Shown here piece after piece: positions 8,025 to 16,246 of a stretch of 57,914 nucleotides of DNA. A model generated the notes under the pieces. It saw only the letters and a list, made by a program, of their open reading frames with translations, was not told where the DNA came from and did no database searches. The first letter of the stretch is position 1. Each line of letters starts with the position of its first letter. The stretch is from a virus. The position numbers were made by a program, and so were the translations under genes. The stretch lies in the IMG/VR virus record IMGVR_UViG_3300010160_004367, positions 1-57,914 of that record; one strand, written 5' to 3'.

Positions 8025-8921
8025 CTACTCTTCGTAGGTAGTTACAACCGGTCCGGACATGGCTTCCATACTGGCTTTGCCAGAGTTCTGACGAGTCCAT
8101 GACGGATTGAGTCCGTTCATTTCAAGAATGTCATCACGGATGTTTTGATTTTTCTTTTCAATGTTCAGGATGCGAGTAAAACTATTAGTGATAGCGGCAG
8201 TATAATACGCAAAAGGGTTCTGCGATTTGGACTCGTCAAACTGGAGTCCGATTTGACTGAGTTGTAACAGGGCTTGTCCGCGCATTTCTTCATTGTAAGT
8301 GTATCCTCTCCAGTTTGATCTTGTGGCATAACGTTCGCATAGTTTCATAAACATAGTGGCCAGTTTGCGTGTCATGTTGCCGTGATCCTTAGAAAACTCA
8401 CCTGAGTCCAAATCACCCCGCCAGTGGCTTTTGCCCACCAGCACAGGGTTCTTGTCTTCGTCCACTCTGTAGTGCCAGAACGGGGGAAAGTTCACACGCA
8501 TGTGTGTGGGATCCAGCACAACATCCTCAACAAGATCTGCTAACGGGTCTTCCGTTACATCGTCTAGGTCCAGGATGTCTTCGATCTTTTTCTTTTTAGT
8601 AGCGGTTTTAGGCACTTTCTTGGGCGCCATAGGTATGTGTTCCCAAGTCATAATACGGAAAACCACCTCCGTATTTGGTATTTTTTTAGGGTCAATCACT
8701 TCACCAGTTTCACGTTTGTGACGGTCAGCACGATTGCGGCGTGCTTCTGCAATGGTCTTTTGATTGATTTTGCTTACACTGGGCAGGATCATGTCAAACT
8801 GATGATCAGTTGTTCTGTCTCGGAAACTGCAATAGGTGTTTTTGCTTAGGTGGATTTCTTTTAGGATGTCACGGTTGTTAAGGTAGTTAACCTTGGCTGC
8901 AGGTTTTGCAAGTAAAGTCAT
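8025..8921 (-). CDS. 55: Late-transcription sigma factor, gp55-like
   Basis: A 298-residue relative of T4 gp55, the small sigma factor that directs host RNA polymerase to TATAAATA late promoters. The N-terminal VNYLNNRDILKEI (11-23) matches the start of T4 gp55 as I remember it. The region-2-like core is at 200-258 (WRGYTYNEEM, FDESKSQNPFAYYTAAITNS, IEKK). T4 gp55 is about 185 residues. Here roughly 160 residues separate the two blocks and include a Lys-rich run (100-112) followed by an acidic run (114-136). The ATG at 8921 is chosen over the in-frame ATG at 8966 because a GGAGAA ribosome site lies at 8931-8936 and because the sigma70-like promoter at 8949-8976 would start transcription downstream of 8966. 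As first gene of the operon it is likely made early and turns on the plus-strand structural genes. Confidence 0.88.
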   Translation of the reverse strand: MTLLAKPAAKVNYLNNRDILKEIHLSKNTYCSFRDRTTDHQFDMILPSVSKINQKTIAEARRNRADRHKRETGEVIDPKKIPNTEVVFRIMTWEHIPMAPKKVPKTATKKKKIEDILDLDDVTEDPLADLVEDVVLDPTHMRVNFPPFWHYRVDEDKNPVLVGKSHWRGDLDSGEFSKDHGNMTRKLATMFMKLCERYATRSNWRGYTYNEEMRGQALLQLSQIGLQFDESKSQNPFAYYTAAITNSFTRILNIEKKNQNIRDDILEMNGLNPSWTRQNSGKASMEAMSGPVVTTYEE

Positions 8922-8930
8922 TGGTGGGGG

Positions 8931-8936
8931 TTCTCC
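8931..8936 (-). promoter_or_regulatory. Ribosome binding site deciding the gp55 start
   Basis: GGAGAA on the minus strand, nine bases before the ATG at 8921. It selects this start over the ATG at 8966, which has no such site and lies upstream of the predicted transcript start. Confidence 0.75.
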
Positions 8937-8948
8937 AGATATGTACTT

Positions 8949-8976
8949 ATTGTAGCATATCTGCAACAGTTGTCAA
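8949..8976 (-). promoter_or_regulatory. Host sigma70-type early promoter for the gp55-gp47-gp46 operon
   Basis: On the minus strand a perfect -35 box TTGACA (8976-8971) is followed after 16 bases by TACAAT (8954-8949), preceded by TGC as in an extended -10 element. The predicted transcript start is near 8942, giving a leader of about 20 bases that carries the gp55 ribosome site. The quality of the match suggests strong recognition by host RNA polymerase before phage factors are made (inference). Confidence 0.8.
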
Positions 8977-9007
8977 CCTTTTTATAAAATATGCAGTTTT
9001 TGATTTG

Positions 9008-9015
9008 GGTAAATA
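9008..9015 (+). promoter_or_regulatory. Candidate late promoter before the baseplate operon
   Basis: GGTAAATA lies 18 bases before the ATG at 9034 and differs at the second position from the NATAAATA motif found before four other late genes. A second A/T-rich candidate, TATAAAAT, is at 8983-8990. One of them probably drives the late operon from gp55-programmed polymerase. AGGA at 9022-9025 is the likely ribosome site for the first gene. Confidence 0.4.
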
Positions 9016-9033
9016 ACAGATAGGAATACAAAA

Positions 9034-11223
9034 ATGGCCACCTCGAATTACGATCCGAAAAAAGCAGCAACGTTCAATCAGTTGAGACAACAAGGCCTGT
9101 CTGAATCAGAGGCTCAGGCTCAGGCCGGCATCACCAAAGCAGAGAAAAAAAGTTATCAAATAAACTATGTTGGCAACAACGATCCCAAGAGTGCCAGTTA
9201 TAATCCCAATTATGGCAAAGTAGGCCCGCAAGTCACAGGCGAAAATAAAGCTGCATATGAGGCTGCAATAAAATCAGGACAAACTGAAGAACAAGCCTAT
9301 GCTACATTACAAGCAAAGCAGGCAGACTACGCGGCCACTAACACTTTTCAAGTTGGTGATGTTGCTACAAATGAAAAAACTCCACCTAACGGCAGTGTTG
9401 CACCACAGTCACAAACCACAACACCAGATACCATAAGCGGTGGTGGCAGCACAACCAGAATTGCTGGCCAAAAAGTAGATACTCCTGCTAGTAATGCTGC
9501 GCAAAAACAAGCTGATGCAAAACAAACTGAACTTGATAATTTTTACGCAAACAACCCCAGCAACGCTGAACGGGCCATGGATGGGCTTCCACCGCTGACT
9601 CCGGCAGAGTCCAAAGCACGTATTGAGAAAATTAATCAATTACAAGAAGAAACTGCTGCCTCACAGGCACAGGCAAACAGTCTCAAAGCATCAACTCCAC
9701 CCTCCACAATAGTCACACCCAATACCACCACATCTGACAGCACAACAACTTTTGAAAAAACAGCTGAAAATACTCCTGTGTCAGCACCTGCTGGCGCCGA
9801 TCCTGTGGTCAATCAACAGGCAGGCAGGCAACTGGTAAACAACAATGTGCCAGCCGGTAGTCTGACCCCTGTTCCTACACCAGTAGAGAATCCACAAGTA
9901 CAACCTGTAGCTTCGGTTGTGGTTGCGACTGATGCACCACAACCAGTGGACACTGGAGAATTGTTGACTCCTGAGCAAAGCATCGCTCGGGCACAAGGAT
10001 TGCGATTGGATGTGCCCACTGACGATCCCGCCGCTGCTGCTGCTGACTTTAATGCACGAACCAATCAGAACGTTCAAACTGCCATTGGTGTGCCACAAGA
10101 AGTTCCGGTAGAACAAAGCCTTGCTCCGGGCGAAGAATTAGTCAATACTTCTGCACCTGAACCAGTTCCGCCAGAAACATTTGAAGCTGGAGGCGGTGGC
10201 GGCAATCAAGGCACAATCACTAGAGTAACTTATCAACCTGAAGATGTTCCGCCCACTGAAGATCCAGCAGCCGGTGCCACAGAAGCGGCAGCCGCAGGCG
10301 GTAATGAAAGCACAGTGAACATTGGCACCAATGAAAATCGTGGCGGCAATGTTGAAGCAGCCACAAAACAACGAGCACAAGAGCAAGCAGCACTTCAAGC
10401 AGCATTGGGACAAACAGCCAATGGTGATTGGCGTGTGCGAATTCGTTTGGCCCCAAATTCAAATTATCTTTATAAAGCAGCCGATTCAACATCAATTCTA
10501 GCCCCGCTCAAAGCCAGCGATGGAGTGATATTTCCTTACACTCCAACAATATCAACATCATACAATGCTGAATATGATGCCACTGATTTGACACACAGCA
10601 ACTATCGCGGACAATTTTACAAAAGCAGCAATGTGGGCGACATCAGCATCAATGGAATATTCACAGCGCAAGACACACAAGAAGCTAACTATATGCTGGC
10701 AGTGATACATTTTTTCCGTAGTGTGACAAAAATGTTCTACGGACAAGATGCTGAACGTGGTGCACCACCACCCTTGGTATACTTGTCAGGCTTTGGTCCA
10801 TATCAATTCAACGGACATCCTTGTGTGGTAAAAAGTTTCAACTACAGTTTGCCTAACGACGTTGACTACATACGTACTCAGCCCAACAATTATAATGTGA
10901 ACTTGCTGAATCGCAGAGTAAAACAATCAGTTGCACCATCCAACACCATTGGATCTGTGATAGGACGATTGAGCAATGCAGTTGACTTGCTGGGTAACAT
11001 ACTGAAAAAAGGTGCGCTGCCCGGCGGCGCTGGCGGCACACCTGGCGGACAACCAGGCGTGGCACAACAAGCAGTATACAATACTGCCAACGCTACCTAT
11101 GTGCCTACAAAAATAGAAATACAACTGGGACTGATGCCTATTCAAACACGCAACCAAGTCAGTCAACAATTCAGTCTCAAAGACTATGCCAATGGCAGCT
11201 TGTTGAGAGGAGGGTTTTGGTAA
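9034..11223 (+). CDS. 48: Baseplate tail-tube cap-like protein (gp48 type) with long disordered N-terminus
   Basis: A 729-residue protein in two parts. Residues 1 to about 460 are rich in Ala, Gln, Thr, Pro and Asn with few hydrophobic residues and look intrinsically disordered. From about 464 (DWRVRIRLAP) to 660 lies a folded domain with the phrases IFPYTPTIST, LTHSNYRGQFY, FTAQDTQEANYML, HFFRSVTKMFYGQD and PPPLVYLSGFG. I associate these with the baseplate tail-tube cap gp48 of T4-like marine phages; T4 gp48 is about 364 residues. gp54-like is an alternative, since both are tube-end proteins. Expected role: it sits on the baseplate hub and seeds or caps tail-tube assembly. It overlaps gp53 by one base (TAATG). 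Confidence 0.72.
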   Translation: MATSNYDPKKAATFNQLRQQGLSESEAQAQAGITKAEKKSYQINYVGNNDPKSASYNPNYGKVGPQVTGENKAAYEAAIKSGQTEEQAYATLQAKQADYAATNTFQVGDVATNEKTPPNGSVAPQSQTTTPDTISGGGSTTRIAGQKVDTPASNAAQKQADAKQTELDNFYANNPSNAERAMDGLPPLTPAESKARIEKINQLQEETAASQAQANSLKASTPPSTIVTPNTTTSDSTTTFEKTAENTPVSAPAGADPVVNQQAGRQLVNNNVPAGSLTPVPTPVENPQVQPVASVVVATDAPQPVDTGELLTPEQSIARAQGLRLDVPTDDPAAAAADFNARTNQNVQTAIGVPQEVPVEQSLAPGEELVNTSAPEPVPPETFEAGGGGGNQGTITRVTYQPEDVPPTEDPAAGATEAAAAGGNESTVNIGTNENRGGNVEAATKQRAQEQAALQAALGQTANGDWRVRIRLAPNSNYLYKAADSTSILAPLKASDGVIFPYTPTISTSYNAEYDATDLTHSNYRGQFYKSSNVGDISINGIFTAQDTQEANYMLAVIHFFRSVTKMFYGQDAERGAPPPLVYLSGFGPYQFNGHPCVVKSFNYSLPNDVDYIRTQPNNYNVNLLNRRVKQSVAPSNTIGSVIGRLSNAVDLLGNILKKGALPGGAGGTPGGQPGVAQQAVYNTANATYVPTKIEIQLGLMPIQTRNQVSQQFSLKDYANGSLLRGGFW

Positions 11224-11525
11224 TGAGCTCCAACTATGATGCCACAAGTCCTTACTTTACCACAGGGTATAGCCAGTTCTTTTTGGATGTAATGGTCAAT
11301 CGTCCCATACCCAAAGAAAGTGACGATGTGGGATTTCAACTGAATCTCACATATCAATACCGCCCAGACTTGTTGGCACATGACCTTTACGGTGATGCCA
11401 GACTGTGGTGGGTGTTTTATCAGCGCAACCCCAACACACTGACCAAACCACCTTTGGATTTTACTGCAAATACTATTATCTATCTGCCCAAGATTACCAC
11501 ACTCAAATCAACCCTGGGGTTTTAA
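11223..11525 (+). CDS. 53: Baseplate wedge subunit gp53
   Basis: A 100-residue protein with YRPDLLAHDLYGDARLWWVF at about 46-65 and RNPNTL just after, the hallmark of gp53 in T4-like phages. T4 gp53 is about 196 residues, so this is the short form. In T4, gp53 is a wedge component that joins wedges to the hub region. The ATG at 11223 is chosen over a TTG at 11217 because GAGAGGAGGG at 11205-11214 ends eight bases before it and it overlaps the previous stop as TAATG. Confidence 0.9.
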   Translation: MSSNYDATSPYFTTGYSQFFLDVMVNRPIPKESDDVGFQLNLTYQYRPDLLAHDLYGDARLWWVFYQRNPNTLTKPPLDFTANTIIYLPKITTLKSTLGF

Positions 11526-11528
11526 GAT

Positions 11529-14500
11529 ATGGCTACAGTTGCAGAAATTGAACAACAAATAGCCGCACTCCGGGCACGACTAGGCTCCCTTGAGGATGCA
11601 AAGATAACTGTTCAAGCAGAGATTGAACGGTTGCAATTCCAAGCGGTAGACTTAAGATCTGCTGCCAGAAGACAACGAGAGGGCGGCGACATAGCAGGTG
11701 CTGATGCTTTACGAGCGCAAGCCCAGGCCTTGGACGACAGAGCCGCTGGTCTGTACAACAGTCAGGCATTTCGTGACGTAGACACAGCCGAAAGTGAAAT
11801 TCGCCGTCTTGAAAACGATTTATACAATGCACAACAGAAAGCAAAGTTTGAAGAATACCAACAGACTAAGAATCCTGCCACTGAGGAGCGCACTGCGGCA
11901 CAAAAGGCAGAAAGTGACAAAACAACTCCTGTGGTTGACAAACCAGCACCAGTGCCACCAGAAGGTGGTGACAATGCAAACGCTGCCCCCAATGCTGAAA
12001 ATCCACAACAGACACAACAAACAGTAGTGCAAGATGACAAACCACCAGTATCAAACACAACCACACAACAAAACACCAATACTCAGGGCAACCTGGACAG
12101 TTCAGGAACCATAAAGCCACAGGCTAACATTCTGGATCGATTTGCCAGCAACACCTGGTCAGCATCGGTCTACCTGCTGAGCCCTGCACAGTATACAGCA
12201 CTGGTTAGGACCAAGAAAAAAAACGTCAACGGTTATAATTTGCTGTTTCAAAGTGGCGGTGCTTCCAATAATGTAGGCGGTTACCAAGGAGCCTCAAATC
12301 CAGGATACCAAGCCAAAACCACAGCTGAAGGTGGAAATCAAACTGTGGCACCTGGTGTGCCTGGCAGCACCGGACCAGACGCAGGACGCAACCCTGCGTT
12401 TGCACAAGACTTTTACATTGACAACATTTCATTTGAAAATGCCCTGCCTGGCAAGCAAACACAAACCTCACACATGATTTCTAACTTGAAATTCACAGTG
12501 ATAGAACCGGGAAATATTACCTTGCTGGATCGTATCTATGCGGCAGTACAAGACATGGCACAGACTACCAGTAGCAAAAGCAAAAACGTAAACTACACAG
12601 CCACACAATACCTCATGGTCATACGCTGGTATGGCTACGACATTGCCGGTAATTTGATGAAAGTTGGCGCTGCTGATCCCAACACCGGGCTAACAGACCC
12701 CAATGCTGTGGTTGAAAAATTTATTCCGTTCATGATAAGAAAAGTCAATTGGAGTGTGAGCAACAAACTGGTCAGTTATGAATTTGATTGTGCGCCTGTA
12801 GGACAAATTGTGGGAGGCGGCACACGTCGTGGCACCATACCGTATGATGTGGAACTTACTTCTCGCACAGTGGGAGACTTGTTGGCTGGAAATATAATGT
12901 ATTATTCTGGAGGTCCAGGCAGTGGCTCACCAGGTGCAAGCACAACCACAACTGGCACAGCACAGTCTACAGGCGGTGCTGGCATGCAAGGCAATTCAGA
13001 AAGAATGACCACGCAAACTCCCATACAGCAGTCAGCAATGAATACAGCATCTGCTCCCAAAGCTGATGCTGCCCCCGCAAAAAACATCTTGAAACAAGGC
13101 CTGGCTGGTGCAATGACAGAATACTCTGCTCAGCTGGTCACAGACAAAAAAGTATATCAAGTGGCTGATGTGTATGAAGTGGTATTTGCCAACGGTGCTG
13201 AGGACATAAAGAATGCTGTGATTACCCTGCCAGGCGATATAACCACTCAAACGTCAACCCCCATGGGCGTTGCACCCAGTGACAACGCCAACCAAGCAAT
13301 CAGCCCCAACACCAATCCCATGAACACTGCGGCACGCAAATCAAGCATCACTGCTGGCATGCAGATGACTCAAGTGATAGATTTGGCCATTAGAAATTCC
13401 AGCTACATCTATAGCCAAGCTCTCACAGTTTATGATAACGAACAAAAAAAACAAGTGCCCAACCCTGCCGCCACTGGCAAACCAGTGCAGTGGTTCAACG
13501 TCACTTTTCAAGCAGTGCCGTTGGAGTATGACGAAGCCAGAAATGATTTTGCTTATAAAATAACATATATCATCAGCAAGTATGAAATCCCAAATTTTGA
13601 AAGCAGCTATTTTCCTGTGGGCAAGTTTCGCGGTATTCACAAACGTTACCCATACTGGTTCACTGGCGAAAACACAGCAGTGCTGGACTACACAGCCAGT
13701 TTCAATGCTGCCTACAACATGACCATATCTGGCGGCCCTGGACAAGAAAGTGCTGACGCCAAGCTGAAAAAACGAGTGACCAGCAACGGACGTGACATTG
13801 TGAAATACACCTATGCTCCTCGCAGTGATCAAAGCAGCAAAGGCGCTGATGGATTGAGCAATGAAATTGGTGCCAATGCTGCTGAATACCTGTATGCCTA
13901 TGCTGATCCTGGTGGCACCAAACTAAAAATAATCGGCGATCCTGCCTGGATACAACAAGGCAGCTTGGCTGGTGGAGTAGATGCCAGCTCGTTGTCAGTG
14001 CAACCGTTCTTGCCTGACGGCACCATAAACTTTGACAACAGTCAGGTGCTGTTTGAAATTGCCTGGCAACGACCCGAAGACTATGACCTCAGCACTGGCC
14101 TGGCCAATCCTTATGCCAGACCGGGCAACACACCAGGACAACCAGTGCAGACTAATTTTTATCAGGCTACCAAAGTCAGCAATGAGTTTCGTGGTGGCAA
14201 GTTTGAACAAACCATAACTGGAGTGTTGTATTTCTTGACCTTGCCTGATGTTAAAAAAGCCGACAGTTCTGCGGCCATAAGTGCTGCCATGGCCGCGGCA
14301 GGCGGAACATCGGCGTCACAGCCCGAAGACAACAGCTCAAACCGTGCAGAAGATGCCAAGTTTGCTAGACAAGGCAACCGAATGTCTTCTACCACGTCAG
14401 GATCAGCAGTGTTGACCGGGGACGGCGCAGCCGCAGTAACATCACAAATGGCCACTGCACAATCAGCAATGAATCAAGCCAGTGCAGAATTTGTCACCGG

Positions 14501-14735
14501 AACTCCATTGGCTCCAATATTTTCCAATCCAAATTATTCTATGTCAGCCATTACCGGCTCAACATTTGCAGCCGCAGGCATAACTCCGGCTGACACCATT
14601 GCACCAGCACGTTATCCACAGGCACCCACAGGGTCAGGAGTTGGTCCAATCATTACTAACAATGCTCCGTTGCCTTTAAATACAACACTATACAATGTAT
14701 CTCAACGGATACAAAACATGGCCAAAGATAGTTAA
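11529..14735 (+). CDS. Large baseplate/hub structural protein
   Basis: A 1068-residue protein with three parts. Residues 1-115 are a charged coiled coil (repeated Leu/Arg/Glu/Gln, e.g. ALRARLGSLEDAK). Residues 116-197 are a Pro/Gln/Asn/Thr-rich disordered linker. Residues from about 198 (ILDRFASNTWSASVYLLSP) to about 930 look like a large beta-rich folded region, followed by a low-complexity tail. It lies between gp53 and the gp5 spike gene, where a hub protein of the gp27 kind would be expected, and I see no other gp27 candidate in the window. I do not recognise gp27 by sequence, so that role is positional inference. Structural-protein status is well supported by location and composition. 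Confidence 0.75.
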   Translation: MATVAEIEQQIAALRARLGSLEDAKITVQAEIERLQFQAVDLRSAARRQREGGDIAGADALRAQAQALDDRAAGLYNSQAFRDVDTAESEIRRLENDLYNAQQKAKFEEYQQTKNPATEERTAAQKAESDKTTPVVDKPAPVPPEGGDNANAAPNAENPQQTQQTVVQDDKPPVSNTTTQQNTNTQGNLDSSGTIKPQANILDRFASNTWSASVYLLSPAQYTALVRTKKKNVNGYNLLFQSGGASNNVGGYQGASNPGYQAKTTAEGGNQTVAPGVPGSTGPDAGRNPAFAQDFYIDNISFENALPGKQTQTSHMISNLKFTVIEPGNITLLDRIYAAVQDMAQTTSSKSKNVNYTATQYLMVIRWYGYDIAGNLMKVGAADPNTGLTDPNAVVEKFIPFMIRKVNWSVSNKLVSYEFDCAPVGQIVGGGTRRGTIPYDVELTSRTVGDLLAGNIMYYSGGPGSGSPGASTTTTGTAQSTGGAGMQGNSERMTTQTPIQQSAMNTASAPKADAAPAKNILKQGLAGAMTEYSAQLVTDKKVYQVADVYEVVFANGAEDIKNAVITLPGDITTQTSTPMGVAPSDNANQAISPNTNPMNTAARKSSITAGMQMTQVIDLAIRNSSYIYSQALTVYDNEQKKQVPNPAATGKPVQWFNVTFQAVPLEYDEARNDFAYKITYIISKYEIPNFESSYFPVGKFRGIHKRYPYWFTGENTAVLDYTASFNAAYNMTISGGPGQESADAKLKKRVTSNGRDIVKYTYAPRSDQSSKGADGLSNEIGANAAEYLYAYADPGGTKLKIIGDPAWIQQGSLAGGVDASSLSVQPFLPDGTINFDNSQVLFEIAWQRPEDYDLSTGLANPYARPGNTPGQPVQTNFYQATKVSNEFRGGKFEQTITGVLYFLTLPDVKKADSSAAISAAMAAAGGTSASQPEDNSSNRAEDAKFARQGNRMSSTTSGSAVLTGDGAAAVTSQMATAQSAMNQASAEFVTGTPLAPIFSNPNYSMSAITGSTFAAAGITPADTIAPARYPQAPTGSGVGPIITNNAPLPLNTTLYNVSQRIQNMAKDS

Positions 14736-14743
14736 GGAAAAAA

Positions 14744-16246
14744 ATGTCAGAAGAAATTCAACGAAGTCGTGGTGTACCAACCAACTACAAACAGGATCGT
14801 GGTGGGGTGCCTGCACAATTTGGACCATTTGCTGGCATTGTAAAAAACAATGTGGATCCCACACGCTCGGGACGACTACAAGTTTATATTGAAGTTTTCT
14901 CTGGCGGCAGTCCTGATGATCCAACCAAATGGACCACAGTCAGTTATCTTCCCAGCTTTTTTGGCAGCACTCAACCCAATCTCACACCTGGCGCAGGAGC
15001 AGGAACTTATCCTGGCAATCAAAACTCATATGGCATGTGGTTCACACCCCCAGACATTGGTATCACTGTGCTGTGTGTGTTTGTCAATGGTGATAGACAG
15101 TTGGGATACTACATTGGCGTTGCACCCGACAACGGGGTAGGTGCCATGGTTCCTGCTATAGGCGGCAGCAACAAGTATATCACAGGCAATAAAAATCAAG
15201 AAACATACTTTGCTGATGCCCCACTGTTGCCTGTAACAGAAATAAACACTACCAATGCAGCAGTAGTCAATGCTGGCCGTTTCTTTGATCAACCCAAGCC
15301 TGTGCAAGCCGTGGTAGCTGGCGCTATGTTCCAGCAAGGGCTGGCCAATGATCCTGAACGTGGTCCCATACGAAGCAGCAGTCAACGTGAAACTCCCAGT
15401 GCTGTGTTTGGCGTGTCTACTCCGGGCATTCCCATCTATCAAGGAGGTATGAAGCCCAACGACATACGTAAAAAGATTCAAAACAATGAATTAAAACCTG
15501 CTGACGCTCGGGTTATAGGACGCATGGGCGGGCACACACTGGTTATGGACGACGGTGATCTTCAAGGCAACAATGCCTTGTTTAGATTGAGAACGCCCAA
15601 AGGTCATCAAATCACCATGAATGACTCGGGTGATTTTTTCTACATCACACATGCCAATGGGCAAACATGGCTGGAGTTTGGTCGCGAAGGCACAGTAGAC
15701 ATATTTTCAACCAATTCAGTAAACATACGCACACAAGGCGATATCAACATGCATGCTGACCGTGACATCAACATGTATGCTGGCGGCAACATACAAGTCA
15801 AAAGTGAAAAAAGCACTACCATGGAAGCAGTCACAGAGTTCAACATCACTGCACAAAAAGACTTTAAAATTTACAGCAAGGCCACTATTGGAGTCAAAGC
15901 AGACGGCTCTTTGCAGTTACAAAGTGCAGACGGCTCATGGAATGGCGGCGAATCGTTGTTGTTCACTGCCGGCGGTATAGACTTAAATGGTCCCACAGCA
16001 CCCACAGTCACATCACCCAAACCCATTGCTACAATTGAGTTGGATGACACAAAATTTAGCACAGCCAAAGGTTGGGAAGTTGACCCCAACGCACTAAAAA
16101 CCATTGTGCCCCGAGCACCCACACATGAACCTTATCCTTATCACAACAAAGGCGTGGATGTGAAAATCAAATTTGAAGAAGGCAAGCCCACACCACCTCC
16201 GGGTGCTGAACCTGTGCCAGCTGGAGTAACCATAAGAGCCAAATGA
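14744..16246 (+). CDS. 5: Baseplate central spike protein gp5-like (VgrG-type)
   Basis: A 500-residue protein. Residues 25-150 resemble the gp5/VgrG OB-fold (GPFAGIVKNNVDPTRSGRLQ, then MWFTPPDIGITVLCVFVNGD). From about 260 (GHTLVMDDGD) to 400 a run of short repeats of the V-x-I-x-G-D-x-N-M kind (DINMHADRDINMYAGGNIQV) forms the expected triple-stranded beta-helix needle. No lysozyme domain with its catalytic Glu is visible between these parts, whereas T4 gp5 (575 residues) has one. The C-terminal 90 residues are Pro-rich. Expected role: membrane-piercing needle at the tip of the tail tube. AAGGAAAAAA just before the ATG is the likely ribosome site; the end overlaps the next gene as ATGA. Confidence 0.88.
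   Translation: MSEEIQRSRGVPTNYKQDRGGVPAQFGPFAGIVKNNVDPTRSGRLQVYIEVFSGGSPDDPTKWTTVSYLPSFFGSTQPNLTPGAGAGTYPGNQNSYGMWFTPPDIGITVLCVFVNGDRQLGYYIGVAPDNGVGAMVPAIGGSNKYITGNKNQETYFADAPLLPVTEINTTNAAVVNAGRFFDQPKPVQAVVAGAMFQQGLANDPERGPIRSSSQRETPSAVFGVSTPGIPIYQGGMKPNDIRKKIQNNELKPADARVIGRMGGHTLVMDDGDLQGNNALFRLRTPKGHQITMNDSGDFFYITHANGQTWLEFGREGTVDIFSTNSVNIRTQGDINMHADRDINMYAGGNIQVKSEKSTTMEAVTEFNITAQKDFKIYSKATIGVKADGSLQLQSADGSWNGGESLLFTAGGIDLNGPTAPTVTSPKPIATIELDDTKFSTAKGWEVDPNALKTIVPRAPTHEPYPYHNKGVDVKIKFEEGKPTPPPGAEPVPAGVTIRAK

Noticed and set aside
8922-8966. Upstream ATG start for the gp55 gene at 8966
   Set aside because: It overlaps the -10 region of the promoter, lies upstream of the predicted transcript start and has no ribosome site.
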